From assembly GCA_043769275.1 (NCBI GenBank), contig JAYVJM010000071.1, positions 1-18,091 of the forward strand: a DNA stretch of 18,091 bases. The letters are read 5' to 3'. The notes beneath the pieces are model-generated. The model made no database searches. It was not told where the DNA came from and was given only the letters and a program-made list of their open reading frames with translations. Both the position numbers and the translations under genes were made by a program. Below are positions 7,007 to 14,341 of this stretch, piece after piece; the stretch's first letter is position 1; each line of letters starts with the position of its first letter. The DNA is from JAYVJM01 sp043769275 (GTDB lineage: Bacteria > Pseudomonadota > Gammaproteobacteria > Pseudomonadales > UBA7239).

Positions 7007-7864
7007 ATGCAAAACGGCCAAAACTTGCATCGAATACAGCACTTGCAAAGCGACATTATCCAAAATGTGTGGGCAGCTTTAGCTGAAGATGTTGGTGCTG
7101 GCGATATTACCGCGCGCCTTGTTCCGCCTGCCCAAGTAGCGCAGGCGCGTGTGATTACGCGTGAGCGTGCTGTGTTGTGTGGGCGGGCGTGGGTAGATGA
7201 GGTCATGAGACAAGTTGACCCGCGTATTGTCGTGCAATGGCACGCAGAGGAAGGTGAGCGTGTTGAAGGTGACCGCACGCTATTAACGCTGGAAGGGCGC
7301 GCACGCAGCTTGCTCACAGCCGAACGCACGGCACTTAATTTTTTGCAGTTGTTGTCGGGTACTGCGACAACGTGTCGGCACTACGCTGATGCTGTGGCGG
7401 GTACAGGTGTTCGTTTGCTGGATACACGCAAAACGCTTCCTGGTTTGCGTACGGCGCAAAAATATGCGGTGACAATAGGCGGCTGTTTCAATCATCGGAT
7501 CGGTTTATTCGATGCGTTTTTAATCAAAGAAAACCATATTGCAGCTTGTGGGGGAATCGCTCAGGCCGTGCAGCAAGCGCGCACGCAGGCACCTAATAAG
7601 CCGGTGGAGGTGGAAGTCGAAAGTTTTGATGAATTGCAGCAGGCGCTGGCGGCTGCGGCTGATGTCATCATGCTGGACGATTTTCCATTAGATGATATGC
7701 GTCATGCTGTAGCAATCACGCAGAAGCGTGCTTTGCTAGAAGCTTCTGGCGGTGTTGATGATGACAATCTTCGTGCTATTGCCGAAACAGGTGTGGATTT
7801 CATCTCGATGGGTGCGTTGACAAAACATTGCCGTGCAATTGATTTGTCCATGCGTTTACTTTGA
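7007..7864 (+). CDS. nadC: Nicotinate-nucleotide pyrophosphorylase (carboxylating)
   Basis: Quinolinate phosphoribosyltransferase, 285 residues. It converts quinolinate and PRPP to nicotinate mononucleotide, CO2 and pyrophosphate in de novo NAD synthesis in the cytoplasm. Family motifs appear in order: EDVGAGDITARLV (27-39), LLDTRKTLPGLR (137-148) with the Arg/Lys that bind quinolinate, GGCFNHRIGLFDAFLIKENHI (158-178), VEVEVES (200-206), MLDDFPLDDM (222-231) and ASGGVDDDNLRAIAETGVDFISMGALTKH (246-274). Length is normal. AGGGG at 6993-6997 serves as ribosome-binding site nine bases before the ATG. No terminator separates it from the CoA-transferase gene upstream, so co-transcription is possible. 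Confidence 0.96.
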   Translation: MQNGQNLHRIQHLQSDIIQNVWAALAEDVGAGDITARLVPPAQVAQARVITRERAVLCGRAWVDEVMRQVDPRIVVQWHAEEGERVEGDRTLLTLEGRARSLLTAERTALNFLQLLSGTATTCRHYADAVAGTGVRLLDTRKTLPGLRTAQKYAVTIGGCFNHRIGLFDAFLIKENHIAACGGIAQAVQQARTQAPNKPVEVEVESFDELQQALAAAADVIMLDDFPLDDMRHAVAITQKRALLEASGGVDDDNLRAIAETGVDFISMGALTKHCRAIDLSMRLL

Positions 7865-7915
7865 GTTCCGCATGCGTGTTTATTTTTGTTGTCAATAATT
7901 TCTGGGTAGTTGGCG

Positions 7916-8593
7916 GTGCGAAGAAAAACGCTTTTTTTACTCAGTTTGTTGATCTCTTTTTTAGTGCATGGTGCGGTCGCCATGTATTGGCTTGCCACAC
8001 CTGCGCTTGCGCCGCTAGGCAACTCGGTAGAGGCGATAAGTGTGAGTCTGTTAGCACCTGAGCCGCTTGCTGCTGTCGCCACGTCTGCGCCTGCTGTTGA
8101 TGTTTCCGCAGTTAAGAAAGCGCGCCTCGCTCCAGTAGAGCAGGAGGCAAAAATCAAAAAGCCCCCGCTAAAAAAAGTAGAGCCGCAAAAAATGCCCAAA
8201 ATGTTGGCGCCAAAGGTGGCGGCCAGGCCGTCAGCGATATCGCCGACAGCCAAGCCAATAGCCGCTGCCAAGGGTGGTGGGGTGCAAGCGTCGAACGTGG
8301 TTTTGCCTGTTGTGGCGGCTGTTTATGAGGCGGCTTATTTGAATAATCCAAAGCCTGCTTATCCGTCGATTGCGCGGCGCTTGAATGAAGAAGGGCGTGT
8401 TTTGTTGCGAGTGCATGTGTCTGCGCAGGGTTTGCCTCTTGTTGTAAACGTGCAGGAGTCTTCCGGTTTTTCGCGCTTAGATGAAGCGGCAAGAAAAACA
8501 GTGCAGCGCTGGTCTTTTGTGCCGGCCAAGCGTGGCAGTGAAGCTATACCGTCGTGGGTGGACGTTCCCATACAGTTCAGTCTTAATCCATAA
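7916..8593 (+). CDS. tonB: TonB-family energy transducer
   Basis: Inner-membrane-anchored periplasmic protein that transmits proton-motive force to outer-membrane TonB-dependent receptors. From the GTG at 7916 it has 225 residues. A single membrane helix (about 4-26) contains S14 and H18 in the SxxxH pattern needed to contact ExbB/ExbD. It is followed by an Ala/Pro/Lys-rich spacer (about 45-125) and a TonB_C domain (about 140-225) with NPKPAYPSIARRLNEEG, GFSRLDEAARKTVQRWSFVPA and a C-terminal VDVPIQFSL. GTG 7916 is preferred over TTG 7910 because GGGTAG (7904-7909) is then correctly spaced, but both starts keep the same domains. It lies 51 bases after nadC and 35 before exbB. No receptor gene is present, so the substrate is unknown. 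Confidence 0.9.
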   Translation: MRRKTLFLLSLLISFLVHGAVAMYWLATPALAPLGNSVEAISVSLLAPEPLAAVATSAPAVDVSAVKKARLAPVEQEAKIKKPPLKKVEPQKMPKMLAPKVAARPSAISPTAKPIAAAKGGGVQASNVVLPVVAAVYEAAYLNNPKPAYPSIARRLNEEGRVLLRVHVSAQGLPLVVNVQESSGFSRLDEAARKTVQRWSFVPAKRGSEAIPSWVDVPIQFSLNP

Positions 8594-8628
8594 ACCCTTT
8601 ATTCTGATTTTTTTATGAGGATAACGCA

Positions 8629-9393
8629 GTGAACGAAACCAAGCCTTTTACGCTGGATTTTGTCAGCTTCTGGCAGCAAGGCGATGTTGTTTCACATAGC
8701 GTGTTGCTGTTGCTGGCGATGATGTCTCTGTGTAGCTGGGCCATTATTATCAATAAAACCGTGCAGATGGCTTGGCTACAGCACGGCGGTGGGCGAGCAT
8801 TGGCGCGCTTTTGGCGGGCACCGAATTTGGATGTTGGGTTGCAGATGTTGGCGCGCATGCTGCCGTTTCGTTTGTTGGTGGAGCAGGGACATCTTGCTTT
8901 ATCGCGCTATCACAGTGATCACGAAGGCATACGGGCGCATCTGGACGCGCAGCTCTCGCTGAGTGACTTGGTTACGCGTGGCTTGCGTCAAGGCTTGAAT
9001 CGAGCAATGGCGGAGCTGGAGCAAGGGCAAACGTTTCTAGCGTCCATAGGTGCTGTTGCGCCGTTTGTCGGATTGTTGGGTACGGTCTGGGGTATTTATC
9101 ACGCGCTGACTGTGATTGGCGCAAGTGGGCAAGCGAGCCTTGATAAGGTGGCCGGTCCCGTGGGTGAAGCGCTCATCATGACGGCTATTGGGCTGTTTGT
9201 TGCGATTCCTGCCGTGCTGGCATACAACGCATTTAACCGTGTGCAGCGTCTGATTGCTTCTGATCTGGACGGTTTTGCGCATGATCTGCATGTGTATTTT
9301 ACGCTGGGTTCAACCAGCGTCGTCCCTCAAAAACCAGCGGTTAGCAGCAAAATACACGCGAGCGCTAAAGCGGCTGAAGAGGTTGTGCTGTAA
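8629..9393 (+). CDS. exbB: ExbB-type (MotA/TolQ/ExbB) proton channel subunit
   Basis: Inner-membrane subunit of the ExbB-ExbD motor that energises TonB, 254 residues. Membrane segments lie at about 24-43, 137-160 and 180-200. The family motifs are ASIGAVAPFVGLLGTVWGIYHAL (138-160) and GPVGEALIMTAIGLFVAIPAVLAYN (176-200); the Glu of GEAL (E180) corresponds to the conserved channel glutamate. The start is GTG, preceded by TGAGGA at 8616-8621 with seven bases between. TolQ is the alternative, but the TonB partner and this motif set favour ExbB. The TAA stop shares one base with the exbD start (TAATG), which fits translational coupling. Confidence 0.93.
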   Translation: MNETKPFTLDFVSFWQQGDVVSHSVLLLLAMMSLCSWAIIINKTVQMAWLQHGGGRALARFWRAPNLDVGLQMLARMLPFRLLVEQGHLALSRYHSDHEGIRAHLDAQLSLSDLVTRGLRQGLNRAMAELEQGQTFLASIGAVAPFVGLLGTVWGIYHALTVIGASGQASLDKVAGPVGEALIMTAIGLFVAIPAVLAYNAFNRVQRLIASDLDGFAHDLHVYFTLGSTSVVPQKPAVSSKIHASAKAAEEVVL

Positions 9394-9842
9394 TGGCTTT
9401 TGGCGGGTTTGAGTCAGGCTCATCGCAGCAGCCGATGGCTGAAATCAATATGACCCCGTTTGTGGATGTGATATTGGTGCTGCTTATTATTTTCATCGTT
9501 ACAACACCGTTAATGACGCAATCTATTAGCGTAAATCTTCCACAAACAGAAGGTTCTGCGACGCAAGAAAAACCAGAAGCCGTGAGTCTTTCTATTGGTG
9601 CGCAAGGGCAGATTAGTTTAAATAAGGCCGCCATTGCGGATGCAGAATTAGAAAAAAAACTGAAGGAATTGGCAGAAAAACAACCGCAGCCAGAATTGCG
9701 TTTGTTGGCAGATAAAGATGTGCGCTACGCCCGCGTTGCGCAAATTATGGCAATGGTGCGCGAAGCCGGCATTAACAAAATGGGTTTTGTGATGCTGGCG
9801 TCTGCAGGTTCTTTAACAGCCGATAAAACCAATAGCCCTTGA
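9393..9842 (+). CDS. exbD: ExbD-type biopolymer transport protein
   Basis: Partner of ExbB, 149 residues, with one N-terminal membrane helix and a periplasmic domain. MAEINMTPFVDVILVLLIIF (15-34) is the family signature, and D25 aligns with the essential proton-carrying Asp25 of E. coli ExbD. The periplasmic part contains LRLLADKDVRYARVAQIMAMVREAGINKMGFV (102-133), as expected. It starts on the last base of the exbB stop codon and closes the tonB-exbB-exbD set. TolR is less likely given the neighbours. Confidence 0.93.
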   Translation: MAFGGFESGSSQQPMAEINMTPFVDVILVLLIIFIVTTPLMTQSISVNLPQTEGSATQEKPEAVSLSIGAQGQISLNKAAIADAELEKKLKELAEKQPQPELRLLADKDVRYARVAQIMAMVREAGINKMGFVMLASAGSLTADKTNSP

Positions 9843-9844
9843 TC

Positions 9845-9869
9845 GACGGTCAGCAAAAAATAGACCGTC
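9845..9869 (+). terminator. Hairpin after exbD, possible weak terminator
   Basis: GACGGTC (9845-9851) pairs perfectly with GACCGTC (9863-9869) across an 11-base A-rich loop, starting two bases after the exbD stop codon. No T-run follows on the plus strand, so it is either a rho-assisted end or an mRNA-stabilising structure. Confidence 0.35.
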
Positions 9870-9954
9870 CTAACAAAGAGCCTGTGGCGCTTGCAGGAAC
9901 TTGCCGTGTTCTTGCGCATCGAATCCTTTCATTCTCAATATTTAAAGGTGCTTT

Positions 9955-10518
9955 ATGGCGACGCGTGTACGGTTGTACGTTGTGACGATATTTCTGATGG
10001 CCTGCAATACCGTGTTAGCGAGCCCAAATGGGGGGGTAGGCTGCTTTGGATTTGATTTTGTGCGGCGCTATCCAAGTCTAAATGATGGAGGGCAGGCCTT
10101 TGCATCAACGGTAAATAATGTTTTGCAAGGAAAGGCAGGTATCGGGCGTGTTGATGGGAAGTTAAGCGACAAACAGAAGCGCGCAAAAAAATTCTTTACA
10201 AGAATGCTTAAGGGGAAAAACGATGAAGTGAGGTCTTACAAAGACGGTTTGAAGGTGCTGAAGTTGGCTGTCGAATTTGTGCCAGCTTTGGCAAGTCAAA
10301 GGAGTAATGAGTTCCAAGACGCATATAATAGCGTGGTGCATGGATCTAGCGCGGCCGAAGCTGAACAGCTTTATTGGTTTGCCTTGATATTCGCTATAGG
10401 GCAGGTAGGTGTCGTAGATAAAGATTATAACCTAGCTGCGCAATCACTCCATAGTGCTGCAGCCCGCGGTAATTTCGCCGCTTATAAACTTTTGCGGTTT
10501 ATGACGCGTCTTCGATAA
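9955..10518 (+). CDS. Small exported protein of unknown function
   Basis: I do not recognise this 187-residue protein. Residues 1-22 look like a signal peptide (R4 and R6, hydrophobic core LYVVTIFLMA, likely cleavage after VLA). C17 follows LMA, so a lipoprotein is a weaker alternative. The mature part is basic and probably helical. Residues about 160-184 (DYNLAAQSLHSAAARGNFAAYKLLR) resemble one Sel1-like or TPR-like repeat. AAAGGTG at 9944-9950 is the ribosome-binding site. It lies 112 bases after exbD and before the trp genes, where I would expect truA in some relatives. After the TAA stop the same frame stays open for a further 78 codons, so a truncation is possible. Confidence 0.65.
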   Translation: MATRVRLYVVTIFLMACNTVLASPNGGVGCFGFDFVRRYPSLNDGGQAFASTVNNVLQGKAGIGRVDGKLSDKQKRAKKFFTRMLKGKNDEVRSYKDGLKVLKLAVEFVPALASQRSNEFQDAYNSVVHGSSAAEAEQLYWFALIFAIGQVGVVDKDYNLAAQSLHSAAARGNFAAYKLLRFMTRLR

Positions 10519-10711
10519 AATAATTATTGCGAGTCATACAGCGTGTTGAGTCTGGCTGTGGGTGGTTTGCCGAATTTTCAAGAGTTTAGTGGTTGCGATG
10601 GTGGTGCTGCGGCTGCGGAAGACATAAGTACTGGCGAGATTCCCCTCGCCGTCTCTACAACTAGAGCTGATGATGTAGACTTAAGCCCCCCTTCAATAAT
10701 CAAGACACTTT
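10519..10711 (+). other. trpF leader with two small hairpins
   Basis: This gap holds no recognised gene. Its frame 1 is open from the preceding stop to 10755, with a GTG at 10543, but lacks a ribosome-binding site and overlaps trpF. Two adjacent hairpins occur: GGCGAG (10633-10638) with CTCGCC (10645-10650), and CTCTA (10653-10657) with TAGAG (10662-10666). Neither is followed by a T-run. AATAAT at 10695-10700 is a possible -10 box with no good -35. Confidence 0.4.
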
Positions 10712-11353
10712 ATGCCCCGTACTTTTATCAAAATTTGTGGTATTACGACGATTGAAGACGCGCAAGCGGCCGTAAATGCAGGCGTTGATGCCATTGGTTT
10801 CGTGTTTTATGCCAAAAGCCCGCGTTATGTAACCTGTGCTCAGGCGTCTGCTATTGCCCAAGCTATTGGGCCGTTTACTACAACAGTGGGCTTGTTTGTC
10901 GATGCCGCCGCCGCTGATATTCAACAGGTTCTGGCCTCTGTGCCTTTGCATTTATTGCAATTTCACGGTGCAGAAACGCCTAGCTTTTGCGCATCTTTTC
11001 AGCGCCCGTTCATTAAGGTTCTGCGCATGGCAGAGGATGTCGACGTGCTGGCAGTTGAGCGCGATTACGCAGCGGCTGGCGCTTTGGGTTTGTTGTTAGA
11101 CAGCTTTAACCCCACAGTCCCAGGCGGCACAGGTGAAACTTTTGCGTGGGAACGTCTATCAAAGGAGCGCAATTTGCCGTTGATTCTGGCAGGAGGCTTG
11201 TCCCCTGATAATGTGGGTGCAGCCGTGGCGGCTGTTCGCCCCTACGCGGTTGATGTGAGCAGCGGCGTAGAAAAATCCCCCGGCTGTAAAGATTGGGCTA
11301 AAATCGCCGCCTTTGTACGTGCTGTGCGTGCGGCAGACGCGCAGGCGACTTGA
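10712..11353 (+). CDS. trpF: Phosphoribosylanthranilate isomerase
   Basis: Third step of tryptophan synthesis after anthranilate: Amadori isomerisation of phosphoribosylanthranilate to CdRP, in a TIM barrel of 213 residues. Motifs are FIKICGITTIEDA (5-17) with catalytic C9, VGLFVD (59-64), LLLDSFNP...GGTGETFAWE (127-147) with catalytic D130, LILAGGLSPDNV (157-168) and VDVSSGVEKSPGCKD (180-194). It is a stand-alone enzyme, not fused to TrpC. No Shine-Dalgarno sequence is seen before the ATG; a possible AATAAT -10 lies only about 12 bases upstream, so the transcript could have a very short leader. trpB follows 19 bases later. Confidence 0.96.
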   Translation: MPRTFIKICGITTIEDAQAAVNAGVDAIGFVFYAKSPRYVTCAQASAIAQAIGPFTTTVGLFVDAAAADIQQVLASVPLHLLQFHGAETPSFCASFQRPFIKVLRMAEDVDVLAVERDYAAAGALGLLLDSFNPTVPGGTGETFAWERLSKERNLPLILAGGLSPDNVGAAVAAVRPYAVDVSSGVEKSPGCKDWAKIAAFVRAVRAADAQAT

Positions 11354-11372
11354 AAAAATACGGGAGTAGAAA

Positions 11373-12599
11373 GTGACCCAAAATAGCCGCTGGAAAACAT
11401 TTAATTTTGCTGCGTATCCTGATAGACACGGGCATTTCGCGCAATTTGGTGGGCGTTTTGTGTCAGAAACATTGATGGCAGCGGTCAATGAGCTGGAGGT
11501 TATTTATGACTCAGCGATTCAAAACCCTGATTTTCATGCTGAGTTTGATCGTGATATGGCGTTTTATGTTGGTCGCCCGTCGCCGCTGTATTTTGCCGAG
11601 CGCTGGAGCCGTGAGCTGGGTGGCGCACGCATTTTCCTGAAACGAGAAGATTTGAATCACACGGGTGCGCACAAAATCAATAATACAATTGGCCAAGCGT
11701 TGCTTGCTAAATACAGTGGCAAAACCCGTATTATCGCGGAAACGGGAGCAGGTCAGCACGGTGTGGCCACGGCCACGGTGGCCGCGCGATTAGGTATGGA
11801 ATGCGTGGTGTATATGGGCGCGGAAGATATAAAGCGTCAATCGCTCAATGTCTATCGCATGAAGTTATTAGGTGCAACCGTTGTACCCGTGACCTCTGGT
11901 TCACGCACGTTAAAAGATGCGATGAATGAAGCGATGCGCGACTGGGTTACCCATGTCGATAACACCTTTTATATTATCGGCACCGCAGCCGGCCCCCATC
12001 CTTATCCGCGTCTTGTGCGTGATTTTCAGTCAATTATTGGCAGAGAAGCGCGTGAGCAGTGTTTGGCGCAAACGGGGAAATTACCTGGTGCGTTGGTGGC
12101 TTGTGTGGGTGGCGGCTCCAACGCTATTGGCTTGTTTTATCCCTTTCTCAATGATGAGAATGTGGCTATGTATGGGGTTGAGGCGGGCGGTGATGGTCTT
12201 GAAACAGGCCATCATGCCGCGCCATTGTCGATGGGTCGGCCAGGCATTTTGCACGGTAATCGCACGTACTTAATGGATGACGAAAATGGCCAAATTATTG
12301 AAACGCATTCCGTGTCTGCTGGCCTTGACTATCCGGGTGTTGGCCCTGAGCATTCGTGGTTAAAAGACATTGGCCGTGCCAATTATGCCTCCATCAATGA
12401 CAGCGAAGCACTGGGGGCTTTTCGTAAGCTCACGCGCACGGAAGGCATTATGCCTGCATTGGAGTCGAGTCATGCCGTCGCTTACGCTGAAAAACTAGCA
12501 CCTACCTTGCGAGCGGATGACATTATCATCGTCAACTTGTCGGGTCGTGGTGACAAAGATATACACACCGTTGCCGCGATTGACGGCATTAAAATTTAA
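11373..12599 (+). CDS. trpB: Tryptophan synthase beta chain
   Basis: PLP enzyme that condenses indole with L-serine to tryptophan, working as an alpha2-beta2 complex with TrpA; 408 residues. The PLP lysine is K101 in REDLNHTGAHKINN (91-104). The phosphate-binding loop is GGGSNAIG (246-253). AETGAGQHG (122-130) and HSVSAGLDYPGVGPEH further on are strongly conserved. The GTG start is preceded by GGGAG (11362-11366) at six bases. trpA begins 13 bases after the stop, consistent with coupled expression of the two subunits. Confidence 0.97.
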   Translation: MTQNSRWKTFNFAAYPDRHGHFAQFGGRFVSETLMAAVNELEVIYDSAIQNPDFHAEFDRDMAFYVGRPSPLYFAERWSRELGGARIFLKREDLNHTGAHKINNTIGQALLAKYSGKTRIIAETGAGQHGVATATVAARLGMECVVYMGAEDIKRQSLNVYRMKLLGATVVPVTSGSRTLKDAMNEAMRDWVTHVDNTFYIIGTAAGPHPYPRLVRDFQSIIGREAREQCLAQTGKLPGALVACVGGGSNAIGLFYPFLNDENVAMYGVEAGGDGLETGHHAAPLSMGRPGILHGNRTYLMDDENGQIIETHSVSAGLDYPGVGPEHSWLKDIGRANYASINDSEALGAFRKLTRTEGIMPALESSHAVAYAEKLAPTLRADDIIIVNLSGRGDKDIHTVAAIDGIKI

Positions 12600-12612
12600 G
12601 CTGGAGCAGACA

Positions 12613-13413
12613 GTGAGTCGTATAAAGACGTGTTTGCAAAATTTGCAGTCGCAGAAAAAAACAGCGTTGATCCCTTATATAGTTGCGGGAGATCAAGGCC
12701 GTTCAGCCACGTTGGCTACCTTGCACGCGATGGTCGCGGCGGGTGCTGATATTTTGGAATTGGGCGTGCCGTTTTCAGATCCAATGGCTGAGGGTTCTAT
12801 TATCCAAAAAGCACATGAGCGCGCTTTGGCGTGCGGCATGAGTTTGTGCGATGTGTTGGATTTAGTGCGCGAATTTCGTAGCACGGATGCATATACGCCC
12901 ATCGTGCTGATGGGTTATGCCAACCCAGTTGAACGCATGGGCTATGCCGCTTTTGCCGATGCAGCCAGCGCGGCCGGTGTAGACGGCTTGCTCACTGTCG
13001 ATATTCCATCGGAAGAAGCTGCTGATATTAATCAAGAGCTGCAGCGTGTTGGCATCGACAATATTTTTCTGCTGGCTCCCACAACAACTGATGCACGCGC
13101 AAAACATATCTGCGAACTGGCAACGGGCTATTTGTATTACGTCTCGCTAAAAGGCGTAACGGGTGCCGGAAATATCGACACAAAAGAAGTTTCTGAAAAG
13201 CTGGCGAGTTTTCGCCAGTACACAAAACTGCCTATTTGTGTAGGTTTTGGTATTAAAGATGCCGAATCTGCACGGGCGATTGCACAAGTGGCTGAAGGCG
13301 TGGTGATCGGCAGCGTTTTGGTGGCGTGTATGGAAAAAAACAGCGGCAGTTCAGATGCGCTTATCGCGCAATCAGTTGCCGACATTATTGCCGGTATTCG
13401 CAAAGTACTATGA
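12613..13413 (+). CDS. trpA: Tryptophan synthase alpha chain
   Basis: Cleaves indole-3-glycerol phosphate to indole and glyceraldehyde-3-phosphate and channels indole to TrpB; TIM barrel of 266 residues. The GTG at 12613 is chosen because GGAG (12603-12606) precedes it and residue numbers then match the Salmonella/E. coli enzyme exactly. The frame is open back to 12517 inside trpB, but those codons are unrelated. Catalytic E49 is present (ILELGVPFSDP). The position of the second catalytic residue, Asp60, holds Glu (DPMAEGS), and the usual following Pro is Ser. Later motifs are normal: LMGYANP, GLLTVDIP, YYVSLKGVTG, VGFGI and GVVIGS. Confidence 0.96.
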   Translation: MSRIKTCLQNLQSQKKTALIPYIVAGDQGRSATLATLHAMVAAGADILELGVPFSDPMAEGSIIQKAHERALACGMSLCDVLDLVREFRSTDAYTPIVLMGYANPVERMGYAAFADAASAAGVDGLLTVDIPSEEAADINQELQRVGIDNIFLLAPTTTDARAKHICELATGYLYYVSLKGVTGAGNIDTKEVSEKLASFRQYTKLPICVGFGIKDAESARAIAQVAEGVVIGSVLVACMEKNSGSSDALIAQSVADIIAGIRKVL

Positions 13414-13438
13414 GGCTGCATTTAGCAGAAGAATACGT

Positions 13439-14341
13439 ATGAGTTGGCTCGATAAGATTGTTCCCTCTGGTGTACTTTCAGAAAAACGTAAACAAGGTGA
13501 AAGCGCAATTCCTGAAGGGGTATGGAAAAAATGCCCGAAATGTGAGGCCGTTTTATATCGCCCTGAATTGGAGCGCTGCTTGGATGTGTGTCCAAAATGC
13601 GACCACCATATGCGTATCGGCGCGCGTATACGCATTGACTGGTTTTTGGATAAAGAAGGGCGGGAAGAATTAGCCACTGACGTTGAACCCGTAGATCGCC
13701 TTAAGTTTAAAGATGTCAAAAAATACAAAGACCGCTTAACGGCGGCGCAAAAAGAAACGGGTGAACAAGATGCGTTGATAGCCTTTAAAGGCACGCTGAA
13801 AACGCTGCCTGTCGTTGTGTGTGCGTTTGAGTTTGCGTTTCACGGTGGCTCTATGGGATATGCCGTGGGTGAAAAATTTACCCGTGCAGCCACACTCGCG
13901 CTTCAAGAAAAAATCCCGCTGATTTGTTTTTCCGCCACCGGAGGAGCACGTATGCAAGAAGCCTTGATTTCGCTGATGCAAATGGCAAAAACCAGCGCAG
14001 TAATTGAACGCTTAAAAATGCAGAGCGTGCCCTATATTTCTGTGATGACAGACCCTGTCTACGGCGGCGTTTCGGCAAGTCTTGCGTTGTTGGGCGATTT
14101 GAATATTGCCGAACCTGGCGCACGCGCAGGCTTTGCCGGCCCTGGGATTATTGAGCAGACTATTCGTCAAAAATTACCCAAAGGCTTTCAGCGCAGCGAG
14201 TTTTTATTAGCACACGGTGCAATTGACATGATTGTGCATCGCAAAGAGATGCGCGAAAAGCTGGCGAGTCTTCTCGCTCGACTGACACATCAGGTGCTGC
14301 CTGTGGCCGGAACGCTTATTTCAGAGGCAGAAAGCACATGA
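13439..14341 (+). CDS. accD: Acetyl-CoA carboxylase carboxyltransferase subunit beta
   Basis: Beta half of the carboxyltransferase that makes malonyl-CoA for fatty acid synthesis, together with AccA; 300 residues, cytoplasmic. The N-terminal zinc ribbon is C32, C35, C51 and C54 (KCPKCE...CPKCDHH). The crotonase-like carboxyltransferase core includes GGSMGYAVGEKFTRA, FSATGGARMQEA, YGGVSASLALLGDLNIAEPGARAGFAGP and LPKGFQRSEFLLAHGAID. The ATG at 13439 has only a weak AGAAGA upstream. The open frame extending back into trpA is not family-like. Its stop overlaps the folC start (ATGA). Confidence 0.97.
   Translation: MSWLDKIVPSGVLSEKRKQGESAIPEGVWKKCPKCEAVLYRPELERCLDVCPKCDHHMRIGARIRIDWFLDKEGREELATDVEPVDRLKFKDVKKYKDRLTAAQKETGEQDALIAFKGTLKTLPVVVCAFEFAFHGGSMGYAVGEKFTRAATLALQEKIPLICFSATGGARMQEALISLMQMAKTSAVIERLKMQSVPYISVMTDPVYGGVSASLALLGDLNIAEPGARAGFAGPGIIEQTIRQKLPKGFQRSEFLLAHGAIDMIVHRKEMREKLASLLARLTHQVLPVAGTLISEAEST

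Noticed and set aside
7861..8061. A 66-codon plus-strand frame overlapping the nadC end and the tonB start.
   Set aside because: It is out of frame with tonB, whose membrane helix and C-terminal domain are clear, and it has no family resemblance.
10626..10712. A Trp-codon leader peptide and attenuator upstream of trpF.
   Set aside because: No short frame with clustered Trp codons and no hairpin with a T-run is present.
10543..10755. A possible independent small gene starting at the GTG at 10543.
   Set aside because: No ribosome-binding site is seen, the last 44 bases overlap trpF in another frame, and the translation is not recognisable. It is kept only as a possible remnant in the findings.
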